In this document: positions 9,725 through 21,828 of the stretch, one piece after another
How the letters are laid out: each line of letters starts with the position of its first letter
Position numbering within the stretch: the first letter of the stretch is position 1
Assembly: GCA_016584305.1 (NCBI GenBank)
Contig: JACEEZ010022536.1
Span: 12,681-76,680, forward strand
DNA from: Chionoecetes opilio
Lineage: Eukaryota; Arthropoda; Malacostraca; Decapoda; Majidae
Length of the DNA stretch: 64,000 nt
Reading direction: 5' to 3'
Notes under the pieces: generated by a model
Seen by the model: the letters and a program-made list of their open reading frames with translations, nothing else
What the model was told of the DNA's origin: nothing
The model's database searches: none
Position numbers and translations under genes: made by a program

Positions 9725-10760
9725 AGACATAACTACGTCACGGTTTGTTTACACCGGTGCATTGTGGGATAAGGCGGGGTCGCCGCGGGTGGACCTACGA
9801 AGGGAAAACTACGGCGATGGAAGAATTTTGAGTTATTTTGCGCGAAATTGATTTTTCCAGGTTTGCTCTATTACTGTGTCTGTATCTCGCTGACAACACC
9901 TAAGAGAAGACCTGAGGTAATGGATGATGTGCAGAGGCTTTAAACCAAGAAAAACAGGGTCACAAAAACAGAGCCTCGTCAAAAGGTAAAGCAAGTGCGT
10001 AGTACGTAACGTGTCTCCCTACCACTTGCTTACTTCTAAGAGACTCTGCTGTGAATGTTTCTGGTTTAGAAGCCTTGCCACATCAACCATCACCTCAGGG
10101 TCTTCTCATGTCGTCAGCGAGCACCAGAAATATAGCACCTGGAATATCAATTCGCCCAAAAACAAACTCAACTATTTTTTCATCATCGTAGTATTTCTTT
10201 GTAGGCTGTACATATTCATGGTTATGATAGTATTAAAAATACCTATTAATTGAGTTCTTTTGTTGTCTTTCCTCATAATAAGTAGTGGTACCATTATGGT
10301 TTGAAGTGTTACTGACGAGCCCATCTGAATACTCTTGAGTCTATACCAACATCACCAACCTTTTGCTTTGATTGATCTATTACTCCAGCATAAACAAGTG
10401 CATAAACCACGGTGACATTACCCATCTGCCTCATGGTACCTGGTACTCTCGTCTACCGAACTGCTCGTCCCTACACAATAGCGGGAAAACTCGCCGACGG
10501 TAAATGGTAAGGAAAAGGTCAGTTAGGGTTAGGCAATATTAATAATCACAGGTAAAAGCTTATAGTTAATTACATACATCCTCCACTCCCTACACACTCT
10601 TTAACCTGCAATTACAGCCCACATTCCCTCCCAGTCTACTCTGTCATAGGATTAGTATAGTCCCACATGAACACCCAACTCTACTTGTTAGGACGAACTA
10701 TTTTTTTCTGGTGTGTTTTTATGTGTTTTGAATTGACTATGCTTATTCCATTATCCTGCT
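9725..10760 (+). repeat. Dispersed 1-kb repeat (copy A) containing a foldback
   Basis: The segment begins with GTCACGGTTTGTTTACACCG, contains the foldback 9792-10207, and continues through a motif found elsewhere (CTACACAA..GCGGGAAAACTC then GCCGACGGTAA) to ACTATTTTTTTCTGGTGTG near 10690-10715. Related copies outside the palindrome are 43060-44175 (opposite orientation, nearly full) and 38470-39150 (same orientation, first two thirds). Partial copies of its 3' part are at 42440-42515 and 42530-42660. No protein is encoded. It is a non-autonomous interspersed repeat. Confidence 0.85.
9792..10207. repeat. Foldback with about 200-bp arms (copy A)
   Basis: The arms run from CCTACGAAGGGAAAACTACG to CGTAGTATTTCTTTGTAGG and meet around the hairpin AAGCAAGTG...CACTTGCTT near 10000-10025. 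The same hairpin organisation is present at 23203-23614, 38546-38954 and 43687-44101. Confidence 0.8.
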
Positions 10761-11420
10761 GCATTCAATCCCTACAGTGTCAGCGAACAAGGCAAAGGTA
10801 AATGCAGTTAGCTGACAAGCAGACACAATTTCCTGCGGTCAGAGTCACTCACTGGATACGGGATTGTTCTGGAAGAAACGGGTTGTACCGAAAAAGTTAC
10901 AGTCACTGTGCTATCGGGTTGATCTACGGGGCTCGCTCGTCCTTTCGCCGGACTAAGGCGTCTACTGGTTTTTACCTCAAAGGGTTAATGCCACCAATAA
11001 GAGGAGATGGGCGAGGTGGTGAAGGTGGTAATGGTGTGTGTATAGTCAGTGCCATGGCAACATGGACAGCCCTCCACTTGGTGCCATACACAGTGCCAGG
11101 TGATGACGCCAGGCCCCTCATGCCAAGGTGTGGCCTCCGAGGCACTCTTCAGGGTGCCACCACACATGGCCCCCCTTAGGCCTGGCCATCGGGCCCTTCA
11201 AATCATAGAGTTAGCCCTCCCCTTCTCGAGAACCTCGCGTCGAACGTCGTGTATGAACTTGAGAACTGGTCAGTCGTCGAGCGTTGGTAGGTACATAGAA
11301 GTAGCTGTTTATCAAAAATCATAGAGAGTTAGTCCACCCCTACATGAGGTGGCAACACTGGTTCTCTGCATAACAACTGACCTATCCTGAACGCTTCTGA
11401 ATTATAAACTTATATATTTG
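10761..11420 (+). other. Moderately GC-rich DNA without a recognised gene
   Basis: An open frame of 125 codons exists at 10802-11179, but it has no recognisable domain, overlaps opposite-strand frames, and is not preserved in the mirrored copy (about 22080-22660). It is left unannotated. Confidence 0.5.
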
Positions 11421-11424
11421 CTAT

Positions 11425-11489
11425 ATCAGCATTCCATATTACGAGAATCCGATGATACGAGGATGTGTAATTAGGGTCTATTTTCAAGA
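11425..11489 (-). mobile_element. Subterminal fragment of a TIR element related to 39932-40590
   Basis: CAGCATTCCATATTACGAGA, GATACGAGGATGTGTAATTA and GGGTCTATTTTCAA match the first 80 bp of the TA-flanked element at 39932. It is truncated where the TIR element at 11490 begins. Mirrored near 21897-21965. Confidence 0.55.
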
Positions 11490-11714
11490 CAGTAAAAGCC
11501 TTATAACTCGGCACTGTATAACCGGAATTTGATATACTCGGCTGGCAGAGGCAAATTTTTTTTTTTTGTTGTTTTTTTAAGTTTATTATACTATGGCCTA
11601 TAGCGCGTGTAGGCAGTGAGCTACAGGGGTGGGCTGGTAGGCCCTGGAGGCTCACTCGAGGGCTGTGATGTTGGCCCTCGCCGGTGGGGCGCAAGGCAGT
11701 ATTATAGTTGACGC

Positions 11715-12003
11715 CCAGGCCGGCAAGAGCTGTGGGGGCCCTGGGCTTAGCTTTTTGGGGGCCCTATATTCCCACGCAAATTAAGCTTTCTGTGGGTTAT
11801 TTTGAGGCTATGTTTGCAAAGAACTGTTAATGCCAGACGGTATTCAGAGATAAAGATGAAACAGAGACAGGCAAAGATGTTTTGTTTGAACTTGCCAATG
11901 TTTTATATTACTTGCTACAGCTTAATATACAGATGGTGGGTCCCTTTTGGTGGGAGTACCGGGACTAGAGCCCCGAGTAGCCCCTCCTTAATCCTGGCCC
12001 TGG
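11715..12003. mobile_element. Small TIR element with CAGGGCCGGAT-type ends
   Basis: The left end CCCAGGCCGGCAAGAGCTG and the right end CTCCTTAATCCTGGCCCTGG are inverted versions of one another, and both border runs of GGGGCCC. The mirrored copy (21343-21650) reads CAGGGCCGGATTAAGG at one end and GATCCGGCCTGG at the other, confirming the TIR. Length about 290 bp, non-coding. Confidence 0.6.
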
Positions 12004-12009
12004 ACTGAC

Positions 12010-12215
12010 GTTGTGTGATTAGAGGATCATGCCGCCCCCTGTGGCCTCCCAGGCCACTCACAGCGAAGGTGGAGTTAAGGTACAGGGCATAGTGGGTTTT
12101 CTTAGGCCACTCGACGGTGCAGAAGATTTCAAGGGATTTATGGGTCTCACTCGGGATCGATATCGGGTCTTCGAGAACGCACCCGGTGACGCTAACTACT
12201 CTGGCACCGCCTCAC
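12010..12215 (-). mobile_element. tRNA-derived SINE, degenerate
   Basis: It matches the better preserved SINE at 60235-60455. On the minus strand it starts GGTGAGGCGGTGCCAGAGTA (box A region). It continues TTAGCGTCACCGGGTGCG and CTCGAAGACCCGATATCGAT (box B region), followed by the common body. Box A has CAGAGTAG instead of CGGAGTGG, so promoter function is doubtful. Mirrored at 21135-21330. Confidence 0.75.
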
Positions 12216-12404
12216 CTAAACTGCATCTCATGGTTTTACTCGGCATATCATGTTCTCACAACGCTTGTCGTGAAACATGTAAGCAGGAAAGTCAGCAAAA
12301 ATAATGATCTGGGCATATTGATGTTATAAACTGCATATAACTCTTGCTTACACTCGGCATATCCTCAGTCGCATAAAGTTGTATTTTTTTGTCCTTGGGA
12401 TCTT

Positions 12405-12990
12405 TTCCTGCAGGCTCAGGCTCTTCAATATCAATTCCCTTCCTGCTGGAGACACCCTTGCGTGATGGAGCTGACCCATTTCTTGAAATCCTAGTACTTA
12501 TGATGTAATCCCAAATACATGTAAAAGAGCGTGGCAAAGTAAAGCAAAGGTCGGGGAACGAGCGCGTAGGCTGTCAGCTGAGACCGTGTTTTATGTCGTC
12601 CAAAGCACCGTCTTGGATACGAATTCCGTTTTTTTGTCGAATGTGAAAAACGATTGGTTTTGCTTCAAAAACACAAACAAGTTTGGTAAGGAGCGAAATA
12701 ATAATCAATGCAAAAACTTGCAAACAATATCAAAATGTAGTATAACACACATTTCAGCAAGTGTTATTGGAATTGGGATTTGAATCCAAGACGGTGCTTG
12801 GACGACAAATACAAGGCTCAGCTTACGCCGCTGGTTCCCGACCTTTGCTTTACTTTTGCACCTATTTTACGTGTTTTGGGATACCTCATACAGTACTGTA
12901 TTTTCAAGATGTCCGCTCCATCACGCAAGGGTTCTCAAGAAGGAAAGGGAATGAAATTGAAGAGCCTCCTGGAGCTGCGAGAGGAAAGGT
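12405..12990. repeat. Foldback with about 220-bp arms inside the TIR element
   Basis: CTCTTCAATATCAATTCCC, CTTGCGTGATGGAG, GCAAAGTAAAGCAAAGGTCG and CCAAAGCACCGTCTTGGAT on the left are found as reverse complements at 12770-12985. About 150 bp of AT-rich DNA lie in the loop. Mirrored at about 20395-20975. Confidence 0.8.
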
Positions 12991-13317
12991 GAAAGGCTTG
13001 CAAGGATGGATGCAGGTGCGTCCAGCCTGCTATTTGTGATGAGTTGATAGCAAATCCAGAACATTCTACCGTTCACTGTTAAGTGTAGCTATATGCTTCT
13101 ACAGTACAGTACTGTTTTTTTTTTTTTTTTTTTTTTCCCCATTATAAGAGGAGGACATTGCATAACTCGGCACATTGAATAACTCGGCAAGGGCCAGAGC
13201 CCATCGTGCCCAGTTATAAGGCTTTTTGCTTTTTCCTTTTATGTACTGACATAGAGCTTAAAAATAGGCTGGCCTAGGCCTAAACACGGGGTAGGGCCGT
13301 GTTCCTGGGACACTAAA

Positions 13318-13836
13318 GCCGGCCCACACCACACACCGGCGCGGCATGTCCGGCCGACGAGAAAAGGGGCGTGGCTAGAGGCGGCCGGTGTGTGTGTGGG
13401 TTTTTTTTTTCATGCGGCGGGGCCTGTCGCAGCGGCCGGATGAAAATCAGTCGGCGCTTTGAAAAATTTTAGTCCGGCGCGGCCTGCCGCCTGCGTGTGT
13501 GTGGGGGCCGTCCGCGCGGCCCGCCCCTCGACTCGCCAGATAATGAACTAAATGTACCAGTAAAATGTATCCTATGAATATTATAGGTATTATATTATGG
13601 ACGTATTCTATATGTATGGAAGTATTATATATAGGTATTATCGATGGCTGCTACATGCAGCCATCACCAACAAGTCATTGTCGGGACAGCGGAGTTCATG
13701 TTGTCACCACGGTGGGCCGGACCGGGTACTGTATATTTTCATGCGGCGGCGGTGGTGTGTGAGGTCTCGTCCGGCGAACGATGCCCCGCAACTTTTTGTC
13801 TGCCGGACAGGCCGCGCCGGTGTGTGTGTGGCCGGC
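13318..13836. mobile_element. GC-rich TIR element
   Basis: The ends GCCGGCCCACACCACACACC (13318) and GGTGTGTGTGTGGCCGGC (13836) are inverted. The inverted similarity extends through GGCGCGGC..GTCCGGC for about 45 bp. Further copies of the CCGGCGCGGCCTG motif occur internally near 13470-13530. No coding potential. The internal sequence includes a short AT-rich section at 13545-13640. Mirrored at 19548-20063. Confidence 0.7.
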
Positions 13837-13839
13837 TGA

Positions 13840-14090
13840 ACAGCCAACAATAACATACATAACACTAAATCATAGACGTAAAAATCATCCTTCACCCTCT
13901 CGGCAGCCATCACAGCCATTTGAGCTATTTTCGGCAATATATTATCGGTTCAACCTATATTTATCACTTCATAAATACTCTATCAAATCACTTAATATGA
14001 CAGCAATTAGGGTATTTAAGGGTAAATCCACCTGATTAATTCTTAAATGCGTCTGGATATCCTGGATAAGAAGTAAACACGGCTGTGTTT
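13840..14090 (+). other. AT-rich DNA without recognised features
   Basis: No gene or repeat is recognised. It separates the GC-rich TIR element from the 22-bp minisatellite. Mirrored at about 19292-19545. Confidence 0.5.
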
Positions 14091-14094
14091 ACAT

Positions 14095-14690
14095 GTGGAG
14101 AATGACTCTTACATGGGGCGAATTGACTTTAATATGGGCGAAATCGACTCTTACATGTGGGGCGAATTGACTCTTACATGTGGGCGGAATGGACTCTTAC
14201 ATGTGGGCGAATTGACGTACATTTGGGCGAATTGACTCTACATGTGGGCGAATTGACTCTTAACATGTGGGCGAAATTGACTCTTTTTTTTTTTTTTTTT
14301 ACACATGTGGGGCGAATTGACTCTTACATGTGGGCGAAATGACTCTAATGGGGTGAAATTGACTCTTACATGTGGAAGAATTGACTCCTTCCATGGGGGG
14401 AATTGACTCTTACATTGGCGAATTGACGCTTACATGTGGGCGAATTGACTTCTTACATGTGGGCGAAATGACTTCTTACATGGGGCGAATTGGACTCTTT
14501 ACATGGGGCGAATTGGACTCTTACAGTGGCGAAATGATTTTACATGTGGGCGAAATGACTCTTACATGTGGGGAATTGACTCTTACATGTGGGCGAATGA
14601 ACTCTTACATGTGGGCCCCGAAATGACCTTACATGTGGGAGAATTGACTCTACATGTGGGCGAAATGACCGGTAACATACTCTTAGACTC
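14095..14690 (+). repeat. 22-bp minisatellite, about 25 copies
   Basis: The unit is GACTCTTACATGTGGGCGAA plus TT, with AATTG/AAATG alternation and many indels. Mirrored at 18690-19290 as AATTCGCCCACATGTAAGAG. Confidence 0.95.
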
Positions 14691-14974
14691 GGGCAAAGGG
14701 TAGCTGTGAGAGCGCTAACCTTACATGTGGCGTATGTGGTGTATATGTGGGTATGTGGCGTATGGGTGGCGTATATCTTGATAAACCTGCTTGGGGGAAT
14801 TTTTTTTTTCTCTCTCTCTCGGGGTGTATAGGCGCGCGACATTCTTAATAGATAAAATAGTTATTGCATTATAGTCTGCTTTGTTAATAGTATTTACCTT
14901 TTATTCTTGTATTGCTAGGCGCCTAGAGAATGCATGCCGCGAAACCTATAGAATGAATATGACACCGACAAGGA
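14691..14974 (+). other. Short GTGGCGTAT repeats and AT-rich DNA
   Basis: Near 14725-14770 a CGTATGTGGTGTATATG-type motif recurs three or four times; the remainder is unassigned. Mirrored at about 18400-18690. Confidence 0.45.
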
Positions 14975-15005
14975 AGGGGAGAAGAGAGAGAGAGAGAGAG
15001 AAGAG

Positions 15006-15037
<32 letters not shown>

Positions 15038-15394
15038 AGGGGGAAGAGGGAGAGAGAAGAGGAGAGGAGGGAGAGAGAGAGACGAGACGAGAGAGGAGGA
15101 GAAGGAGCGACAGATTGAGGAGTTAGGGCGAGATCGAGACGAGAAGAGGAAGGACGCGGAGAGATGAGAGAGGAAAGAGGTAGGAGAGAGGAGGAAAAAA
15201 AAAAAAAATAATTTAATAATAATCAAAGACAAGTATTCAAGGTATACGTTCAAGCCTGACGTTTCCTTCATAATTTTCACTGAATTAATTCTTTTAATAA
15301 TTCTGCCCGTTGATTAATGAGAGAGACGAGATGACGAGACCTACGGGGAGAGGAAGGAGAGAGAGAGAGAGAGGAGAGAGATGAGAGAATGAGA

Positions 15395-15460
<66 letters not shown>

Positions 15461-15465
15461 TTTAA
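14975..15465 (+). repeat. (GA)n tracts interrupted by a short AT-rich segment
   Basis: Two blocks, about 14975-15200 and 15325-15460, are almost pure purine. They are separated by about 110 bp containing a poly(A) stretch. Predicted Arg/Glu or Ser/Leu frames here are repeat by-products. Mirrored as (CT)n at 17995-18385. Confidence 0.95.
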
Positions 15466-15705
15466 TATCGCCTTATGAACGTAACTATACAAAAAACACA
15501 CAACGCTTAAATAAAGACAATGTATTCCGTATAGCGTATTTACCTTCACTGCGATGACAGCACACTAAAGACACACTTAATACGGGGATAGAATGAAGCA
15601 AGACCTTGTATGGAGGCCGCGAGCTGCCTCACAAACTGCTATGGGAGTCGCTTATTTACGAGAGGACCGAGACCTAGCCCTTGATCCTCTTAATTTAGAC
15701 TATTT

Positions 15706-16190
15706 TATAAGTAGTAGTAGTGGTAGTAGTAGTAGTAGTCGTAGTAGTATTAGTCGTAGTAGTATAGTCAGTGATAATAGTAGTGGTAGAAGTAACCGTA
15801 AGTAGTGTAGTACGTAGTAGTAGTAAGTAGTAGTAGTAGTAGTAGTAGTAGTTAGGTGGTTTGGTAGTAGTAGTGGGGTAGTAGTAGTATTTAGTAGTAG
15901 TAGTAGTAGTAGTAGTAGTAGCTAGTGGTAGTTAGTAGTGGTTAGTAGTAGTGGTAGTAGTAGTAGTAGTAGAGTGGTAGTATTAGTAGTGGTAGAGTAG
16001 TATGTAAGTTAGGGTAGTGGTCGTAGTAGTAGTGGGTAGTGGTATTAGTAGTGGAGTAGTAGTAGTAGTAGTGGTAGGGGTCGTAGTAGTGGTAGTAGTA
16101 GTAGTAGTAGTAGTAGTCAGGTAGTAGTCGTAGTGGTAGTATTAGTAGTCGTAGTGGTAGTGGTAGTAGTAGTAGTGGTAGTAGTAGTAT

Positions 16191-16223
<33 letters not shown>

Positions 16224-16738
16224 GGCAGTAGTAGTGGTAGTAGTAGTGGTAGTAGTAGTAGTAGTAGTGGTAGTAGTGGTAGTAGTAGTATTGGTAGTAG
16301 TAGGTGGTAGGAGTAGTGGTAGTAGTGGTAGTAGTAGTACTAGTAGTGATAATAGTGAGGTTAGTAGTAGTAGTAGTAGTGGTAGTAGTGTAGGTAAGTA
16401 GTAGTGGGGTTAGTAGTGGTAGTAGTGGTAGTAGAGTAGTGGTAGTAGGAGTAGTGGAGGTAGCAGTAGTGGTAGTAGTAGTAGTGGTAGTAGTAGTAGT
16501 ATTAGTGTAGTAGTAGTAGTCGTTAGTGGTAGAAGTACGTCAGTAGTAGTAGTAGTGATATAGTAGTGGGTTAGTATTAGTAGTAGTAGTAGCAGTAGTA
16601 GTATAGCAGTAGTAGTAGCAGCAGTAGTAGTGATAGTTAGTAGTGGTGTAGTAGTTAGAAAAGTAGTAGTAGTGATAGCAGTTGTAGTAGTAGTCATAGT
16701 AGGCGAGTAGAGTAGTAGTAGTGATAATCGTAGTGGTA
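15706..16738 (+). repeat. (TAG)n microsatellite, about 1 kb, up to the palindrome centre
   Basis: Nearly pure TAG/TGG triplets with indels, continuing to the symmetry centre. The poly-Ser, poly-Val and poly-Leu frames are not genes. Confidence 0.97.
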
Positions 16739-16755
16739 GTTTATTATTATTATTA

Positions 16756-16950
16756 CCACTCTATTATCACTACTACTACTACTACTAGCCTACTATTACT
16801 ACTACTACTACTGCTATCACTACTACTACTTCTACTACTACAACCACTACTACTATCACTACTACTGCTGCTACTACTACTGCTACTACTACTACTGCTA
16901 CTACTACTACTAATACTACCACTACTATTATCACTACTACTACTACTACG

Positions 16951-17001
<51 letters not shown>

Positions 17002-17539
17002 CACTACTACTACTACCACTACTAGCTACCTCCACTACTACTACTACCACTACTACTACTACCACTACTACCACTACTACCACCACTACTACTACTACCA
17101 CTACTACCACTACGATATACTACTACCTCTACTATTATCACTACGAGTATACTACTACCACTACTACCACTACTACTACACTACTACTACCACTACTACT
17201 ATACCACTACTACCACTACTACTTACTACGACTTACCACTACTACTGACATATACTACATTACTACTACTACGAATACTACTACTACTCTATACATACTA
17301 CCATACTTACTACTACCACTACCATACTACACTATACTACCAGCTACTACAATACTAATACTACTACACTATCTACTACCACTACTACTACCATACCCTA
17401 CTAACTACTACTACCATACTGTAAAGACCACTACCACTACTACTACTACACTACCATACGCTACTACTACTACCACTTACTAATACTACACTCTACTAAT
17501 ACTTACTACTACCACTACTATCTACCACTACTACTACCA

Positions 17540-17574
<35 letters not shown>

Positions 17575-17700
17575 GTACTACTACTACACACACTACTTAA
17601 TACCATACCACCTACTAATACTACGACGTACTACTACTAAACTACTACTACTACTACACTACTACGGTATTCTACATAATATTATCACTAATAGTACTAC

Positions 17701-17735
<35 letters not shown>

Positions 17736-17750
17736 ACACTACTACTTACT
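16756..17750 (+). repeat. (CTA)n microsatellite, the complementary half
   Basis: This is the reverse complement of 15706-16738, including the CCACTACTACCACTACTAC variants. The two halves are less well aligned than the rest of the arms, as expected of error-prone reads in low-complexity DNA. Confidence 0.97.
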
Positions 17751-17994
17751 TATAAAATAGTTCTAAATTAAGAGGAAAAAGGGGCTCGGTCTCGGTCCTC
17801 TCGGAAAATAAGCGACGTCAATAGGCAGTTTGTGATGCAGCTCTCGGCCTCAATACAAAGTTCTTGCTTCTTCTATCCCCGTATTAGTGTGTTTAGTGTG
17901 CGTAATCGCACGTGAAGGTAAATTAAGCTATACGGAATACATTCTGTCTTAATTTTCGCGTTGGGTGTTGTATAGTAAAGTCATAAGGCGATAT

Positions 17995-18009
17995 TAAAGT
18001 ATCTCTCTC

Positions 18010-18062
<53 letters not shown>

Positions 18063-18063
18063 T

Positions 18064-18119
<56 letters not shown>

Positions 18120-18229
18120 CATTAATCAACGGCAAGAATTATAAAGAAATTAATTCAGTGAAAATTATGAAGGAAACGTCAGCTTTGAACGTATATCTTG
18201 AATAACTTGCTTGATTATTATTTTTTTTT

Positions 18230-18285
<56 letters not shown>

Positions 18286-18291
18286 TCTCTC

Positions 18292-18382
<91 letters not shown>

Positions 18383-18385
18383 GGG
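17995..18385 (+). repeat. (CT)n tracts (right-arm copy)
   Basis: Mirrors 14975-15465; the two CT blocks are separated by unique DNA at about 18121-18230. No coding content. Confidence 0.95.
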
Positions 18386-18689
18386 TGCATATTCTTTCTA
18401 TAGGTTTCGCGGCCTGCGATTCTAGGCGCTTAGGCAATACAAGAATAAAAAGGTAATACTATTAATAACAAAAGCAAGACTATAATGCAAGAACTATTAT
18501 TAATCATATTAAGGAATTTGTCGTCGGCCTATACACACCCGAGCGAGAGAGAAAAAAAAAAAAAAATCAAGCAGGTTATCAAGATATACGCCACCACATA
18601 CGCCACATTACGCACAATACACCCACATCCGCCACATGTACGGTTGTAGCGATCTCACCAGCTACCCTTGCCCGTAGTTTAAGAGTAAG

Positions 18690-19290
18690 TTACCGCGTCA
18701 TTCGCCCACATGTAAGATTCAATTATCCACATGTAAGAAGTCATTTTCGCACACATGTAAGTAGTCACTTCGCCACCCACATGTAAGAGTCAATTCGCCC
18801 AACATGTAAAAGAGTCAATTCGCCCAATGTAAGAATCAATTCCGCCCAAATGTAAGGAGTCAAATTCGCCCACATTGTAAGAGTCAATTCGCCCCACATG
18901 GTAAGATCATTTCGCCCCCATGTAAGAGGTCAATTTCGCCCACATGTAAGGTCAATTCGCCCACATGTCCAGAGTTCAATTCGCCCACAGGTAAGAGTCA
19001 ATTCGTCCACATGTAGAGTCAATTCCACCCAAATGTAAAGAGTTTCATTCGACCCACATGTAAGAGTCAATTCGCCTCAAATGTAGAGTCAATTCGCCCA
19101 ATGTAAGAGTCAATTCGCCCACCGGTAAGAGTACAATTCGCCCACAGTGTAAGTCAATTCGGCACAAACATGTAAGAGTCAATTCTCCCACATGTAAGAG
19201 CAAATTCGCCCACATGTAAGAGTCATTTAGCCCATATGTAAGAGTGAATTCGCCCACACATGTAAGAGTCATATTCGCCCACATGTAAAC
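18690..19290 (-). repeat. 22-bp minisatellite (right-arm copy)
   Basis: Reverse complement of 14095-14690, with a different set of one-base indels. Confidence 0.95.
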
Positions 19291-19547
19291 ACAGCCGTGT
19301 TTACTTCTATCCAGGAATATACAGACGTCTCATTTAAGAGGTAAAATCAGGTGAGGATTTACCCTTAAATACCCTATTGATGTCATATTAGTGATGATAA
19401 GAGTATTGTGAAGTGATAAATATAGGTGAACGATAATATATTGCCGAAAAAATAGGCTCAAAGAGCCTGTGATGGCTGCCGAGAGGGATGACGGATGATT
19501 TTTTACGTCTATGATTTAGTGTATGTAGGGTTATGTATGTCTGTTCA

Positions 19548-20063
19548 GCCGGCCACACACACACCGGCGCGCCCTGCCGGCAGACAAAAGTTGCGCGGGC
19601 ACCGTTCGCCGGACGAGACCCAACACCACAGCGGACGCCTCATGAAAATATACAGTACACGTCGGACCACTGTGGGGACAACAGAATCCGCTGTCCGACA
19701 ATTGACTGTTGGGGATGGGCTTGCATGTGCAGCCATAATATACTACCTATATATTAAGAGTCATACTATTATATAATACGTCATATATAATTACAATATA
19801 ATATCATAGATACAATATTACTGGTACAATTAGTCATTATCTGGCACGAGCGCAGCGGGCGTGCCGCTCCGGAAGAAGGCACCCACACACACGCAGCGGC
19901 AAGTCCGCGCCGGACGGAATTTTCAAGCGCCGGACTGAATTTTCATCCGGCCGCTGCGACAGGCCCCGCGGATGAAAAAAAAACCCACACACACACAGGC
20001 TCGCCTCTCGGCCAGCCCTTTTCGTCGGCCGGACAGGCCGCCGCGCGGTGTGTGTTGGCCGGC
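19548..20063. mobile_element. GC-rich TIR element (right-arm copy)
   Basis: Mirror of 13318-13836. The ends GCCGGCCACACACACACC and GGTGTGTGTTGGCCGGC are visible. Confidence 0.7.
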
Positions 20064-20133
20064 GTTAGTGTCCAGGAACAAGGGCCACCCCGTGTTTAGG
20101 GCCTATGCCAGCCTATGTTAGCCTATGCCAGTA

Positions 20134-21787
20134 CAGTAAAAGCCTATAACTGGGCACGATAGGGGCTCTGGCCCTTGCCGAGTTATTTCAATGTGCCAGT
20201 ATGCAATGTGCCTCCTCTTATATGGGGAAAAAAAAAAAAAAAAAAAAAAAAAACAGTACGTACTGTAGGAAGCAAATAGCTACACTTAACAGTTGAAGGG
20301 TAGAATGTGCTGGATTGCTATCAACCTCATCACAAATAGCAGGCATGGAGCACCTGCATCCATCTTGCAAGCACTTTCCCCCTTTCCTGCAGGCTCAGCT
20401 CTTCAATTTCATTCCCTTCCTTTGGAAGACACCTTGCGTGATGGAGTGACAGCATTGAAATACAGCCTACTGTATGATGTAATCCATAACCACGTAAATA
20501 GGTGGGCAAGTAAAGCAAAGGTCGGGACAGCGCGTTAAAGCGAGCCGAGTAGTTGTCGTCCACAGCACCGTCTGGATACAAAATCCCAAATCCAATAACC
20601 ACTGGCTGAAATGTGTGTTATACTAAAGTGATATTGTTTGCAAGTGTTTTGCATTGATTATTATTCGGCTCCTACCAAACTTTTTGTGTTTGAAGAGAAA
20701 CCAATCCTTTTTCAATTTCGACAAAAAACTGACATTCGTATCCAAGACGGTGCTTGGACGACATAAACACGGGCTCAGGGAACCAGCCTACCGCGCTCGT
20801 TCCCGACCTTTGCTTTACTTTGCCCCTATTTTACATGTTTTGCGGATTACATCATACAGTACTGTTTTCAAGAGTCAGCCCATCACGCAAGGGGTCTCCA
20901 GCAGGAAGGGAATGATATTGAAGAAGCCTGAGCCTGGCAGGAAAAAGATCCAAAAGGACAAAAATACAAATTTATGCGACTGAGGATATGCCGAGTGTAA
21001 GCACAGAGATGCAGTTATAAGAACAATATGCCCGATACATTATTTTTTGGCTGACTTTCTGCTAACATGTTCACACAATGAGGTTGTAGAGACACCATGA
21101 TATGCCGAGTAAAAACCATGAGATGCAGTTTAGTGGGCGTGCCAGGAGTAGTTAGCGTCCACCGGGTGGCGTTCTCGAAGACCCGATATCGATCCGAGTG
21201 AGGACCCATAAATCCACTTGAAATCTTTCTGCAACCGTCGAGTGTGGCCTAAGAACACCCACTGGCCTGTCCATTAACTCCACCTTCGACGTGAGTGCTG
21301 GGAGGACACAGGGGGCGGCATGAGCCTCTAATCACAGGCGTCAGTCCAGGGCCGGATTAAGGGGGGGGCTACCGGGGCTCTAGTACCGGTCTCCCACCAA
21401 AAGGGCCCCACCATATGTAATATTAGCTTTAAGCAGTAATATTACAAAAACATTGGCAAGTACAAAACCAAAAAAATTATTTGCTGTCTCGTTTTCCATC
21501 CTTATCTCTGAATACCAGTCTAGGCATAACAGTTCTTTGCCAAACATAGGCCCAAAAATCCCCACAGAAGAGCTTTAATTGCGTGGGGGAATATAGGGCC
21601 CCCACAAAAAGCCTGAGCCCAAGGGCCCCCACAGCTCTTGATCCGGCCTGGGCCGTCACTAGAACAATCCTGCCTGCGCCACCACGGGGCGAGGGACAAC
21701 CATCACAGCCCTCTGAGTGAGCTCCAGGGCCTACCAGGCCCACCCCTGTAGCTCACTGCCTACACGCGCTATAGGCATAGGTATAAT

Positions 21788-21828
<41 letters not shown>

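Larger units (their letters stand above)
11490..13227. mobile_element. TIR element with CAGTAAAAGCC ends, with nested insertions
   Basis: The left terminus is CAGTAAAAGCCTTATAACTC at 11490. The right terminus near 13210-13227 (CAGTTATAAGGCTTTTTG) is damaged at its tip. The mirrored copy, 20134-21895, has both ends complete and TA on each side, supporting a Tc1/mariner-superfamily element with Tigger-like ends. Inside are a MITE (11715-12003), a tRNA-derived SINE (12010-12215) and a foldback (12405-12990), so it is a nest of elements. A short plus frame at 12910-12990 (MSAPSRKG...) is too degraded to call transposase. Confidence 0.7.
1..16738 (+). repeat. Left arm of a giant inverted repeat (about 16.7 kb)
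   Basis: The whole interval is repeated in reverse complement at about 16756-33538. Landmarks pair with a nearly constant coordinate sum of 33420-33540: hAT end 250-800 with 32735-33288, the 42-bp array 784-3715 with 29772-32735, myosin exons 6147-6303 and 9236-9380 with 27162-27326 and 24041-24188, TIR element 7749-8778 with 24651-25694. The arms differ in length by only about 50 bases. Long stretches are exact (4029-4259 equals 29226-29456 in reverse). Differences are mostly one-base indels. The window starts inside or at the end of this arm, so its outer limit is unknown. Confidence 0.97.

Noticed and set aside
10802..11179. 125-codon plus frame
   Set aside because: No domain recognised and the frame is not kept in the mirrored copy.
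16721..17248. Poly-Ser/Leu/Thr frames
   Set aside because: Triplet microsatellite reading.
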